A DNA stretch of 26,947 nt, from IMG/VR virus record IMGVR_UViG_3300036407_000017, positions 1 to 26,947 of that record. One strand, given 5' to 3'. The notes below the pieces were generated by a model. It worked only from the letters and a program-made list of their open reading frames with translations, was not told the origin of the DNA and ran no database searches. Positions 7,296 through 14,408 of the stretch are shown here, piece by piece; position 1 is the stretch's first letter; each line of letters begins with the position of its first letter. The translations under genes and the position numbers were made by a program. The stretch comes from a virus.

Positions 7296-8959
7296 CAAAC
7301 GCTTCCCCTCAAACGCGCACCCAGGGGGCTTGCCCACCAGCCACGCGCGTCGGCGGCATCGGGGTCATCGAAGCGGTCGGCAGCAGGCGCATCACGCTGG
7401 GCCGGAACAGCCTCGTAGGCATACTCCGACCAGGTCAGGCGCGTTGCGTAATCGGCCAGTGCCAAGCAGATGGCATAGTCGCCATGGCGCTTCTTGCCAG
7501 CGGTGCCGGTGCGGATGTCGGGCACCCGCGGGACGCCGCGGATCATCTTGACCAGGCGCAGATCGACCAGGTGCTCGGCATCCCGGCCGATCGAGATCAC
7601 GTCGTCCTCGAAGTGCACCTTGAGCGGAGGCATTTCGAGCCGGTACCATTCCTCGGAAAACTTGATGGCGCGAACGAGGCCCGTCTCGTTATGCGTCTTG
7701 TCGTAGAGGCCAAACAGCCGCCCCATATCCTCCGCCACCGTCCAGCCCATGCCGGTGGCATCGAAGGCCGCGCCGATCAGCCGCTCCCGGACATGGTTCA
7801 AAACGGTCCGCGTGATCATTTTCTGCTCGTCGCCCGGCACGTTGCGGAGCTCGAAACTAAGCGCCTCGCGGCGGCGCAGCATGCCCTCAAGGGCGAGGAG
7901 CGAGCCTGTCGACAGATCCGCGACACGCCCGAAGTCGAACCCGAAACCGTAAAAGGCCGACATGTCTAGCTTGGCGAGTTCGGCTTCCAGTTCTTCCATG
8001 AAGGGCCGCAGGCGCGCCTGGCGGGCGAGTTCGGGCATGTGCAGATAGTCGGCCGGCAATTCGAGCCGCAGGCATTTTGCGGCACTGGTCATGCGCGCTT
8101 CGATCAGGGGCGAGGGCAGCCAGGTGCCGGAGCCCTGCGATGGTATGCAGAACAATTCTTCGTCGGCGCCATCGCCATAGAAGTCGATGATCTCCTGACG
8201 CCATTCGGCCTCGCCTTCAGGGGACCAGGCCAAGCCACGCACGAAACAGATGCGCTGGTAAAGTCCGTCCCGCAGCGCCTGGTCGAAGTCGATCCGGACA
8301 TGGCGGAACTTGGACCGGCCGCCCAGGATATCCTGCACCTGGACGTTGAACTCATTATCGGCACCGTTGTGCGTCGAGCAGACGACGACCTGGCCGCCCC
8401 ACATCAGGAAGGCCAAAGCCGCTTTCAAAAGCTCTTTAAGGCTGTCGACGAATGCCGCCTCGTCGATGATGACAACGCCCTGCTTGCCGCGCAGGGTGCG
8501 CGGCGCCGAGGACAGTGCAAGGATTTCAAAGCCAGACGCGAAGCGGATGCGGAAAGCGTTGATCGAGCGGTCCCCGGTGTCGTCGCTGTCGTCGAACAGG
8601 AACTCCTCGGCTTCCAGGGCGCCATGGTTGAAGGCACGAGCCCACATGCCGCAGGCGTCGATGAACTCACGCGTCATCTCCTGCGAATAGGAAATATACA
8701 TGGCGTCCATGCCGCCCGCCGCCTTCTGGCGTGCGGCCCGCAGCACGGCATAGGATGCCAGCCCCCAGGTCAGCCCGATCCGTCGCGACTTCTCGACAAA
8801 CAGGACGCGCGTCGAGACTTCCTCCAGATCGCGCAGGACGCCCGACTGATAGCCCAGCAGCGCCTTGGGAAGGCCCAGTTCGGCGATGAGCGCCGGCACG
8901 GCCTCGGTCGAGGCGCGCCGGATTTCCGCCCATTGCTCTTTGGTGAAGGGGGCGGTCAT
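7295..8959 (-). CDS. Large terminase subunit (Mu gp28-type)
   Basis: This 554-residue protein is the packaging motor ATPase/nuclease that fills proheads with DNA. It shows a Walker A-like FVEKSRRIGLTW (residues 54-65), Walker B VVIIDEAAF with D166/E167, a coupling motif CSTHNG (194-199) and an RNase H-type nuclease start FGFDFGRVADLSTG (D342, D348). The length fits the FluMu gp28 family. The ORF is intact, although its portal partner downstream is broken. It starts 29 bp from the divergent plus-strand gene at 8989; the site upstream is weak (GGATAG). In Mu-like phages it acts with the DUF3486 small subunit, encoded just upstream at 9560-10162. Confidence 0.93.
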   Translation of the reverse strand: MTAPFTKEQWAEIRRASTEAVPALIAELGLPKALLGYQSGVLRDLEEVSTRVLFVEKSRRIGLTWGLASYAVLRAARQKAAGGMDAMYISYSQEMTREFIDACGMWARAFNHGALEAEEFLFDDSDDTGDRSINAFRIRFASGFEILALSSAPRTLRGKQGVVIIDEAAFVDSLKELLKAALAFLMWGGQVVVCSTHNGADNEFNVQVQDILGGRSKFRHVRIDFDQALRDGLYQRICFVRGLAWSPEGEAEWRQEIIDFYGDGADEELFCIPSQGSGTWLPSPLIEARMTSAAKCLRLELPADYLHMPELARQARLRPFMEELEAELAKLDMSAFYGFGFDFGRVADLSTGSLLALEGMLRRREALSFELRNVPGDEQKMITRTVLNHVRERLIGAAFDATGMGWTVAEDMGRLFGLYDKTHNETGLVRAIKFSEEWYRLEMPPLKVHFEDDVISIGRDAEHLVDLRLVKMIRGVPRVPDIRTGTAGKKRHGDYAICLALADYATRLTWSEYAYEAVPAQRDAPAADRFDDPDAADARGWWASPLGARLRGSV

Positions 8960-8988
8960 AGTGCTATCCGCAGCAGGAGGTTATCGAA

Positions 8989-9282
8989 GTGACGGACGAT
9001 CTTTTTTGGACCGAACAGAAGCGTCACCTGATCAAGCAGGCGCTGGGCGCCGCCTTCGTTCAAATGTTCTTTGCGCGCGCGATTGCAGACGACGTTCCTT
9101 TGCCTAAAGCGGAGGACTTGCGGCTGGCCATTATCGCAGCCATGGAAACTACCATCATCATGGGACCGCAGGCACCTCGCCAGGACGCATTGCATGCTGC
9201 AGCGCGTGCCATCGCCCACAGAGGCCAAACCGATACGCAAACCAATGAGATTCTGAACTACATTCGCGCTGCGCTTCCTTAA
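8989..9282 (+). CDS. Small plus-strand protein of unknown function (moron candidate)
   Basis: The GTG start has a perfect AGGAGG at 8975-8980, 8 nt upstream. The product is 97 residues, mostly helical and alanine-rich, beginning MTDDLFWTEQKRHLIKQAL and ending NEILNYIRAALP. There is no signal peptide or cysteine pair. It lies on the opposite strand to the late operon, 29 bp from the divergent terminase start and 5 bp from the convergent end of the next minus-strand gene. Codon third positions are richer in A/T than in its neighbours, which hints at a separate origin. No family is recognised. Expression from the lysogen, independent of late transcription, is an inference from its strand. Confidence 0.78.
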   Translation: MTDDLFWTEQKRHLIKQALGAAFVQMFFARAIADDVPLPKAEDLRLAIIAAMETTIIMGPQAPRQDALHAAARAIAHRGQTDTQTNEILNYIRAALP

Positions 9283-9287
9283 GTGGG

Positions 9288-9563
9288 TCATGCTGTCAGC
9301 CCCGTTGCCCGCTCGATGGCGCTCATCTTGACCGCTTCCCAGGCCTGGACGAACAGCACGATCTGCGCCAGGCCTTGGCTGCCCTGCAGTTCCACACGGG
9401 CGTCGCGGAACAGCATCACGCGATCAGGCGCTGCCAGCGCCATATGAGCGCTGCACAGGCCCTCGGTCAGATCGAGAGGGCCATATGCCATCCGCATGGT
9501 CGTCAACTGCACGTTGGCGGTGCAATGGGGAACGCAGCATCGGCAGGTGACAGAGGCGCTCAT
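9288..9563 (-). CDS. Small Cys-rich protein between terminase subunit genes
   Basis: This 91-residue protein starts at an ATG overlapping the DUF3486 stop (ATGA). Residues 7-14 carry a cluster C-x-C-C-x2-H-C, and a second C37-x2-H40 follows, so a small zinc-binding fold is plausible. The C-terminal half is helical (LAQIVLFVQAWEAVKMSAI). I do not recognise a named family. The longer ORF extending upstream in this frame is a shadow of DUF3486 and was discarded. The product is probably co-translated with the small terminase. Confidence 0.72.
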   Translation of the reverse strand: MSASVTCRCCVPHCTANVQLTTMRMAYGPLDLTEGLCSAHMALAAPDRVMLFRDARVELQGSQGLAQIVLFVQAWEAVKMSAIERATGLTA

Positions 9564-10162
9564 GCGGCTTTCACCTCCACGCCGAGAATTTGTCCCAAGA
9601 TCTGTTCGGCCGTCTCGGCGCTCAAGCCCTTGGCCTTCGCCACCACGCCAACAGCGGCCTTGGCCTTTGCTTCGAACTCCGCCTCGACGACCTGGCGCCG
9701 CTTGGTCGAAAGCCCTTGTGCGGCCACGGCCGAACGCAATGCGTTGGCAAGGTTCATGGCGCCGATCGGATCGATGCCTGCAGCGCCGGCGCCCTGGAGC
9801 ACTTCCCATACCAGCGTCTTGATGGCTTCTGCCGCGATCAGGGTCAGATCGTCGCTGGCCTCCGCATCGAAGCGCTTGGAGATGGCCGCGGCGATCTCGC
9901 GGGTTTCCTCGAGCCGCCGCGTCATGGTGGCGAGCCGGATCGAGTAGCGGTTGAACGCTGACTTGGACGGCACTGCAAACTGCAGTTCGCCATGGCTTTC
10001 CCGCATCAACTCCATGCAGCCATCGTAAAAGGCGGTGTAGATTTCCAGTTGGGTTTTGTCGCGATCCTGCAGCGCCGTTGCCGCCTCCGCGATCAGCCCA
10101 TCGCACTCCTCCGGCAATTGCTCGAACGCATTGATGCGGCCGCGGCCGCGCCGATCTGCCAT
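9560..10162 (-). CDS. DUF3486 protein, small terminase subunit (Mu gp27-type)
   Basis: This 200-residue protein begins MADRRGRGRINAFEQLPEE, the conserved opening of DUF3486 proteins, which act as the small terminase subunit in Mu-like phages. Its N-terminal basic helix should recognise DNA; the rest is predominantly helical with a Lys/Ala-rich C-terminus (EAKAKAAVGVVAKAKGLSAE). The gene overlaps the next by ATGA and is followed two genes later by the large subunit. It would recognise the phage pac end for packaging, a function that still requires a prohead this element no longer encodes. Confidence 0.88.
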   Translation of the reverse strand: MADRRGRGRINAFEQLPEECDGLIAEAATALQDRDKTQLEIYTAFYDGCMELMRESHGELQFAVPSKSAFNRYSIRLATMTRRLEETREIAAAISKRFDAEASDDLTLIAAEAIKTLVWEVLQGAGAAGIDPIGAMNLANALRSAVAAQGLSTKRRQVVEAEFEAKAKAAVGVVAKAKGLSAETAEQILGQILGVEVKAA

Positions 10163-10165
10163 GGC

Positions 10166-10468
10166 TCAAACTCCCGGAGGGGAGGGACGGGCAACGCCCT
10201 CGATGATGGAACGGCGCTCTACATGATCAAGGCCCTGACGGGTCAGGGCGCCGATCATGACGGTACCCGCCTCCGTCAGCTTTATGGCGCCGACATCGGC
10301 CAGGTGTCGCATCTGCTGGCGCACCCAATCGCGGCTCCGGTTATGCCCGAACGTCACCAGCGCGGCATGCAACATGGTTTCGTTGAGGCGCCCGTCCAGC
10401 TGCTCACCCAAGGTACGCAACATGACCAGGCGGGCATCCTGAGTGAGAAAGATATCGAAGTCGCTCAT
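10166..10468 (-). CDS. Winged-helix protein in the Mu gp26 position
   Basis: The product has 100 residues, starting MSDFDIFLTQDARLVMLRTL. The region from about 20 to 75 (LDGRLNETMLHAALVTFGHN, then a QQMRHLADVGAIKLT segment) has the spacing of a winged helix with a recognition helix and wing. This small ArsR-like protein is regularly found between DUF2730 and DUF3486 genes in Mu-like phages. Its exact role is unknown. It is tightly packed, with a 4-bp overlap (ATGA) with the DUF2730 gene and a 3-bp gap to DUF3486. Confidence 0.8.
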   Translation of the reverse strand: MSDFDIFLTQDARLVMLRTLGEQLDGRLNETMLHAALVTFGHNRSRDWVRQQMRHLADVGAIKLTEAGTVMIGALTRQGLDHVERRSIIEGVARPSPPGV

Positions 10469-10854
10469 TTCCTGCCCTGCTCCAAAAGGAACTGCTCGAC
10501 GCGGCCGGCCGTGCGCTGCGTCGCTTCGGACGTTGCGGCCATGCCGGCAATCTTGGTGTTCATCTGCTCCAGCTGCAGCGCCAGGCGGTGGATCGAATCC
10601 TTGTCGGGCAATTGCGTAATGATGGCCTCCATGGAGGTGACGCGCGCCTTGGTGTCGTCGATGGCGGTGTCGAGGAACTTGATGTCCTCGCCCACGGCCT
10701 TGCGGAAGGGGCCAAAGATTTCGGCGATGAACTTGGCCAGCTCCTCGGCATTTTTCTTGGCCGGGGACTGCAGGAACGTCCAGATGGACAAGCCCGCAGC
10801 CAGGGCTGCGGCGATGCCGACGAGGAGGTCTTTGGCAGTGACGAGATCGGGCAT
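10465..10854 (-). CDS. DUF2730 membrane-anchored coiled-coil protein (Mu gp25-type)
   Basis: The ATG at 10854 is preferred over a TTG six bases upstream because it leaves a GGA site about 8 nt upstream. The product, about 129 residues, has one N-terminal membrane helix (LLVGIAAALAAGLSIWTFL, about residues 10-28). A long helical, probably coiled-coil segment follows (KFLDTAIDDTKARVTSMEAI and DSIHRLALQLEQMNTKI). This is the layout of DUF2730 proteins that lie between lysis and terminase genes in Mu-like phages. A spanin-like or holin-accessory role has been suggested for such position and topology; I cannot confirm it here. Confidence 0.83.
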   Translation of the reverse strand: MPDLVTAKDLLVGIAAALAAGLSIWTFLQSPAKKNAEELAKFIAEIFGPFRKAVGEDIKFLDTAIDDTKARVTSMEAIITQLPDKDSIHRLALQLEQMNTKIAGMAATSEATQRTAGRVEQFLLEQGRK

Positions 10855-10869
10855 CGACAAGGTCCGGTG

Positions 10870-11421
10870 TTACTGGTGTTTCCAGGTCTTGACCGCGTCA
10901 ATGGCGCTCTTGCCCAGTTCTTTGATGGTATGGCCGCCCATGTAGAGGGCGAGGAACCAGGAGGTGAGCGTCAAAAGGATCGCTGCCTCAATGGTTTGAA
11001 TACGAACAACGCTCCCCAGCGCCTGCAGGATTGCATTGAGGATCGGGAACAGCAGGATGTAGAAAAGCCAGAATAAGGCCAACAGGTACATCCAGCCCCA
11101 GCGCCAGCCCGACTGCAGCGGACCTTCGGCGCTTTCAGCCTGCAGCAGCTTGAACTGCCCTTCGATGCCCGCTGTGTAGAGCGCAACCAATTCGGGCGCC
11201 ATGCGCTCCGCATCCAGAATCGCATCCCTGACCAGCTGCGGTTCGCTCGCAGCCAATTCCGGCAGCTGTTCGGGCGTAACGCCAGCATGATTGGCAATCG
11301 AGCCGATCACGGCATCGGCGATCTTGCCGCTTCCGTGGCCAAACTTCTCCTCCAGGACCGATTTGACGAGCGGAGCGCCGACCTGGGCGGCAAGCCCGAT
11401 CAGAACGGAAGTAAGGTCCAT
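10870..11421 (-). CDS. Holin-like protein (GTA/3TM holin type)
   Basis: This 183-residue protein has a soluble N-terminal half (residues 1-105) and two strong membrane helices, about 109-131 (MYLLALFWLFYILLFPILNA) and 145-163 (EAAILLTLTSWFLALYMGG), followed by a basic tail (KELGKSAIDAVKTWK). The arrangement matches the 3TM holins of alphaproteobacterial phages and gene transfer agents, although only two segments are convincing here. It lies directly after the endolysin gene: its start codon shares its last-in-frame base region with that gene's stop at 11421-11423. A role in releasing the endolysin across the inner membrane is therefore likely. Confidence 0.8.
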   Translation of the reverse strand: MDLTSVLIGLAAQVGAPLVKSVLEEKFGHGSGKIADAVIGSIANHAGVTPEQLPELAASEPQLVRDAILDAERMAPELVALYTAGIEGQFKLLQAESAEGPLQSGWRWGWMYLLALFWLFYILLFPILNAILQALGSVVRIQTIEAAILLTLTSWFLALYMGGHTIKELGKSAIDAVKTWKHQ

Positions 11422-12218
11422 CAGACGGCTCCCGTCAAAGTAGCTTCAAGGGCGACTTGCCCATAGGCTTTGGCGCGCTGCGCGTTGATGCGGGCACGGA
11501 TCAGGAGGAACGCGGCCAGCAGCAGGCCCATTACGAGGATGCCGCCCAACACATAGCCGGCCAGCTGATCGGCCGTGGCGGGATCAAGCGCCAACGAGCC
11601 ACCCGATCCGGCACCGGCCGCGCCGGTCGCAGTTGCGCCCTTGGTCTGTATGCCTGCAGTCTTGCGGGCACCGGTGGCCTCGTCCTCAAGCCGGGCCACG
11701 ATTTGGCTATTATCGTTTGCCGTCATAGCCGCCATGGCAAAGGCGACGCCGCGCGCCTCGACATCCGCGATACGGTTGCCCCAACCCTTACCGAAGGTTT
11801 CCCAGACTTTAAGCGATTGCACGAAGCTCAGGCGCTTGGCGCATATGGTCTTGACGGTGCGGGCATGATCGTCGCCCTTGTCGAGCGATGCCAGCAGCCA
11901 TTTGCGGCCGCGCGAAACGCCGGAATTGACGGCGGCGTCATAGGTCGCGAGATCGACGCCGGGGAACAAGGGCTCGCAGCCAGCCAGAACCCAATAGCGC
12001 TGGTAAAAGATCGCCTCGGCTTCCGCGCGGGTGATGCTGGCTACGGGGCGCCGCGGCTTGCGGCTTAGATCAAGCCATTCCCAGAACACGGCCTCAGTGA
12101 TGCCGTACATGGTCTTGCCACCAAGATCAGCCTTGTGGTTGGACCAGCCGCCCTCCCAGTTGGCCGTAGTAGGATGGCAGCGCCTGAAATCGGCGCTGGT
12201 GTTGACGAGAGCAGACAT
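11421..12218 (-). CDS. GH108 endolysin with C-terminal membrane anchor
   Basis: This 265-residue peptidoglycan hydrolase has the GH108 catalytic signature WEGGWSNHKADLGGKTMYGI (residues 21-40), where Glu22 is the expected catalytic acid. It is followed by the family's peptidoglycan-binding region with FYQRYWVLAGCEPL (71-84) and YDAAVNSGVSRGRKWL. After an Ala/Gly/Thr-rich linker (about 190-210) there is a single hydrophobic helix GYVLGGILVMGLLLAAFLLI (221-240) and a 25-residue basic/polar tail. The start ATG is preceded by GGGGAA. It is the first gene of the late lysis/packaging block, about 66 bp downstream of the palindrome at 12284-12301 that may be the late-promoter operator. Confidence 0.9.
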   Translation of the reverse strand: MSALVNTSADFRRCHPTTANWEGGWSNHKADLGGKTMYGITEAVFWEWLDLSRKPRRPVASITRAEAEAIFYQRYWVLAGCEPLFPGVDLATYDAAVNSGVSRGRKWLLASLDKGDDHARTVKTICAKRLSFVQSLKVWETFGKGWGNRIADVEARGVAFAMAAMTANDNSQIVARLEDEATGARKTAGIQTKGATATGAAGAGSGGSLALDPATADQLAGYVLGGILVMGLLLAAFLLIRARINAQRAKAYGQVALEATLTGAV

Positions 12219-12283
12219 GAGCTTGAGTTCCCCGCAAAGCGTTTAGCTGGGACCAAGATCATCGATTTTCGGGATGGGAAGCC

Positions 12284-12301
12284 TTGCTGCATATGCAGCA
12301 A
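12284..12301. promoter_or_regulatory. 18-bp perfect palindrome upstream of the late lysis genes
   Basis: TTGCTGCAT followed by ATGCAGCAA forms an uninterrupted 18-bp dyad between the end of the Mor-like gene (12308) and the endolysin start (12218). Mor and C of phage Mu bind dyads just upstream of middle/late promoters, about 40 bp before the transcript start. Here the centre is about 74 bp from the ATG, which leaves room for a promoter and leader. I infer it is the binding site of the Mor-like protein encoded immediately upstream. A -10 such as GATGAT lies at plausible spacing but is not convincing on its own. Confidence 0.6.
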
Positions 12302-12307
12302 TGCTCG

Positions 12308-12667
12308 TCAGAACAAATCGAGTTGTGACGTGGGGCGCTGGGGTAGCCAACGCTGCACCGTAACGCGGTCGACATGGAGCAGCCGGGCAATCTCGCTCAC
12401 GGGCACGTCCTTGTGCCAGTAATATGATGCGATGAAGGGTTTGGCCAGAGGGGGGCGGATCAGGCCGCGCCCGAGTTTTCTACCCAGGGCCGTTGCGGCC
12501 TCGACGCCGAGAAGCTTCACAATGGCGCTGCCCTGCCGCGCCCGCGTGTCGGGCAGGTAGAGCGGTGAGCCGCCGAATTCCAGCAGCAGCTTGACGGTCC
12601 GGTCCAGCCCCAGCACGTCGACATAGGGGGCTACATTTTCCGGGACTGCTGGCGGCTCGCCCCTCAT
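12308..12667 (-). CDS. Mor-family middle/late transcription activator
   Basis: This 119-residue protein has an N-terminal segment with FGGSPLYLPDT (residues 31-41), corresponding to the GG-x-Y-IP strand of Mor/C dimerisation domains. It has a C-terminal helix-turn-helix PVSEIARLLHVDRVTVQRWL (about 89-108). In Mu, Mor activates the middle promoter and C the late ones; here a single protein lies at the end of the early operon directly before the lysis genes, so it probably turns on late transcription. The palindrome 7 bp beyond its stop is the obvious candidate target. It overlaps the preceding gene by ATGA. Confidence 0.82.
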   Translation of the reverse strand: MRGEPPAVPENVAPYVDVLGLDRTVKLLLEFGGSPLYLPDTRARQGSAIVKLLGVEAATALGRKLGRGLIRPPLAKPFIASYYWHKDVPVSEIARLLHVDRVTVQRWLPQRPTSQLDLF

Positions 12668-12945
12668 GAGGTGGGGCCTTCCTTGCGCTGAGGCAAAAAG
12701 ATGCCGTCGCGGTCCAGCGCCGTTGCCACCACAACCTTGTCGGCATGGGCGACGATCGCGGCGGTGTCACGCAGCACGAAGCGTACCTTACCCAAGCATA
12801 CCGCGGCAGCGCCGAGCGCAGCGCCCTCCCCGACTATGCCGGCGATATGCGCTTTGAGCAGGATCACATCGAGCCCATGCTCGCGCTCCAGCCAGCGCAG
12901 AACCGCATGGTCGCTTACCTCCACATGAACTGGACGCCTTTTCAT
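12664..12945 (-). CDS. Conserved small phage protein of unknown function
   Basis: This 93-residue protein starts at an ATG preceded by AGGGGTGA. It begins MKRRPVHVEVSDHAVLRWLE; the SDHAVLRWLEREHGLDV segment (residues 11-27) and the following VRFVLRDTAAIVAHADKVVV strands look like a compact alpha/beta fold. Proteins with this SDHA-x-x-RW opening occur in Mu-like prophages, but I know no function. It is co-translated with the Mor-like gene by a 4-bp overlap and is divergent, by 29 bp, from the secreted protein gene at 12975. Confidence 0.78.
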   Translation of the reverse strand: MKRRPVHVEVSDHAVLRWLEREHGLDVILLKAHIAGIVGEGAALGAAAVCLGKVRFVLRDTAAIVAHADKVVVATALDRDGIFLPQRKEGPTS

Positions 12946-12974
12946 GCGCTCACCCCTGCGCTAGTGTTTCTTTC

Positions 12975-13289
12975 ATGAAAGTTTTGGCCGTCCCATTGCT
13001 GTTCGTTCTGGCCGGTACCGTGCCTGCTGAAAGCGTCACGCCCGAGTCCATGGCCCGCACGATCGGCATGCTCCGGCTGTCGGTCAGCTTGTGCGATTTT
13101 GGCCTGACCCAGCCCGCGATCGACGTGCTGCAGGCCGGGGCGGAGATGGCCTATAGTCGCGGCCTCAACAGCCAAATCTTTGCCCAGCAGGAGGAGTTCC
13201 TGCCCCTGACGGAGAACTGGAGCGCCGAGCAGCATGCAAGCTTTTGCGAGGCCACCAGAGAACTGGCCCGAGAGCTTGAGCTGATCTAG
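12975..13289 (+). CDS. Small exported protein (moron candidate)
   Basis: This 104-residue plus-strand protein has a clear signal peptide: MK, a hydrophobic core VLAVPLLFVLAGTV, then a likely cleavage after PAES (about residue 20). The mature part is helical and has two cysteines (SLCDF and SFCEA) that could form a disulfide in the periplasm. Codon use is strongly coding-like, with G/C at most third positions, and the overlapping minus-strand ORF looks like a shadow. No Shine-Dalgarno precedes the ATG, so leaderless translation or weak initiation is possible. The gene interrupts the early operon, 29 bp from a divergent start and 5 bp from a convergent end. A lysogenic conversion role is inferred from its export and strand; no family is recognised. 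Confidence 0.78.
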   Translation: MKVLAVPLLFVLAGTVPAESVTPESMARTIGMLRLSVSLCDFGLTQPAIDVLQAGAEMAYSRGLNSQIFAQQEEFLPLTENWSAEQHASFCEATRELARELELI

Positions 13290-13294
13290 GCCGG

Positions 13295-13531
13295 TCATTG
13301 TTGCCACCAACTGCGCCGCGGCTCCTGCTCGTCCTTGTCGTCGACCGTCTTGGCGTTCTTGCCTGTTTCGCGTTCAAGCTCCTCCCGAACCAGCCTGGCG
13401 AGTTCGGCTTCCAACTTTTTGCGCCGCTTGCTCCCCACTGGCGCCCAACGCAGCCGCTCGCATAATTCATGCTGCCGCGACACAAACATGCGGGCGGGCA
13501 TATGCATGCCCTGGGGCCACGTAACCATCAT
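13295..13531 (-). CDS. Small charged phage protein of unknown function
   Basis: This 78-residue, highly charged protein starts at an ATG overlapping the gemA stop (ATGATG). It has the helical segment KLEAELARLVREELERETG (residues 39-57) and a basic RRKK just before it. A Cys-containing HELCERLRW lies near residue 22. No family is recognised. Its position after gemA in the early operon and translational coupling to gemA support it as real. It ends 5 bp from the convergent exported-protein gene. Confidence 0.7.
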   Translation of the reverse strand: MMVTWPQGMHMPARMFVSRQHELCERLRWAPVGSKRRKKLEAELARLVREELERETGKNAKTVDDKDEQEPRRSWWQQ

Positions 13532-14115
13532 GCTGCCCCGGCTTTGCTTGCACGGATTTCCTCGCCCAGGAGCGCCATCAAGGCATGCCGGGCAGTCGTT
13601 CTCACCGCTTCCTTGCCCGCCTCGCTAGTGACGCCTGTGGCGCTGAGGCCTATGCTGCCGAACGGGCGGCCAAGCAGGCGCAGCTGGGCGGCGATGACGC
13701 ATTCGGCAGGATCGAGATGTTCGGACCAGTCGACGCCCGCTTCGCGCCCCAGCCAGGCCTTGAGCGCCTCGACGGCTTTCCGGGCATGGGCGGCGTCGCG
13801 CAAGAACTTGGTATGATCGATTCCCGTTTGCCCTTTGACGAAAGCCAGCAGCGCAGCATTATCCCGATTGCGGACCACGCCCAAATGGTAGCCGGATATC
13901 CAAAGGGCCTGCAGCTTGGGGCCGAACGGACCTTGCAGGCTTCCCTTGGCGCCGCCGCCCACCCTGCGCAACTCGCCCGCGACATTGTTCAGTTCTACGT
14001 CGCTCATCAGCTTTAGCGATGCCTTGCCGGTGACGCGGGCCAGCATGGCGCGATAGTCGCCCTCCTCAAGACCAAGCTCTTGTCTCATGGCGTTGATGGC
14101 TTTGATCGCGCTCAT
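13528..14115 (-). CDS. gemA: GemA-type regulatory protein (Mu gp16 family, DUF1018)
   Basis: The 195-residue protein opens with IKAINAMRQELGLEEGDYRAML (split here over residues 4-25), the typical start of Mu gp16/GemA proteins. It continues with LQALWISGYHLGVVRNRDNA (69-88) and FVKGQTGIDHTKFLRDAA, both family hallmarks. Mu GemA modulates host gene expression and DNA supercoiling-linked functions during lytic growth; the molecular activity is not well defined. It is translationally coupled on both sides through ATGA overlaps, well inside the early operon. Confidence 0.88.
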   Translation of the reverse strand: MSAIKAINAMRQELGLEEGDYRAMLARVTGKASLKLMSDVELNNVAGELRRVGGGAKGSLQGPFGPKLQALWISGYHLGVVRNRDNAALLAFVKGQTGIDHTKFLRDAAHARKAVEALKAWLGREAGVDWSEHLDPAECVIAAQLRLLGRPFGSIGLSATGVTSEAGKEAVRTTARHALMALLGEEIRASKAGAA

Positions 14116-14408
14116 TGCGGTGAACTTTGCGAAAAGGCGGCCAGGGCGACGCGCCAGTTTTCAAGGGGAAGGGACGCGGCGTCGGGCAGCCTGCCGGCGC
14201 GGTCCCGCACGGCATCCATGGCCACCTGGCGCATGAGGATGAACTGCGCCCCCTCGGTGAAGCGCGCCTTGCGGCACTCCGCCATCAGCACTTCGCCATG
14301 GGCGAGCAAGACCGCATCGGGCAGGCGCAGGATGATGGCGGCAATCTCGCGACTGCTGGCGGCGCAGCGGATTTGCTCGACGATTGGCAGCTTGTCCGAA
14401 GTGCTCAT
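14112..14408 (-). CDS. Small helical early phage protein of unknown function
   Basis: This 98-residue protein begins MSTSDKLPIVEQIRCAASSR and is predicted helical throughout, with a moderately hydrophobic centre (LPDAVLLAHGEVLMAECR). It has no membrane helix or motif that I can name. It overlaps gemA and the upstream HTH gene by 4 bp each (ATGA), so it is part of the same translationally coupled block. No function can be given from the sequence. Confidence 0.72.
   Translation of the reverse strand: MSTSDKLPIVEQIRCAASSREIAAIILRLPDAVLLAHGEVLMAECRKARFTEGAQFILMRQVAMDAVRDRAGRLPDAASLPLENWRVALAAFSQSSPQ

Noticed and set aside
8039-8992. 317-residue plus-strand ORF opposite the large terminase
   Set aside because: It is a shadow frame of the terminase gene with no ribosome-binding site and low-complexity composition.
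9564-10169. Upstream extension of the small Cys-rich gene frame (9288-10169)
   Set aside because: It overlaps DUF3486 in a different frame; the ATG at 9563, coupled to the DUF3486 stop, is the reasonable start.
12942-13310. 122-residue minus-strand ORF opposite the exported-protein gene
   Set aside because: The plus-strand frame has a signal peptide and better codon use; the minus frame would also overlap two genes in the same operon.
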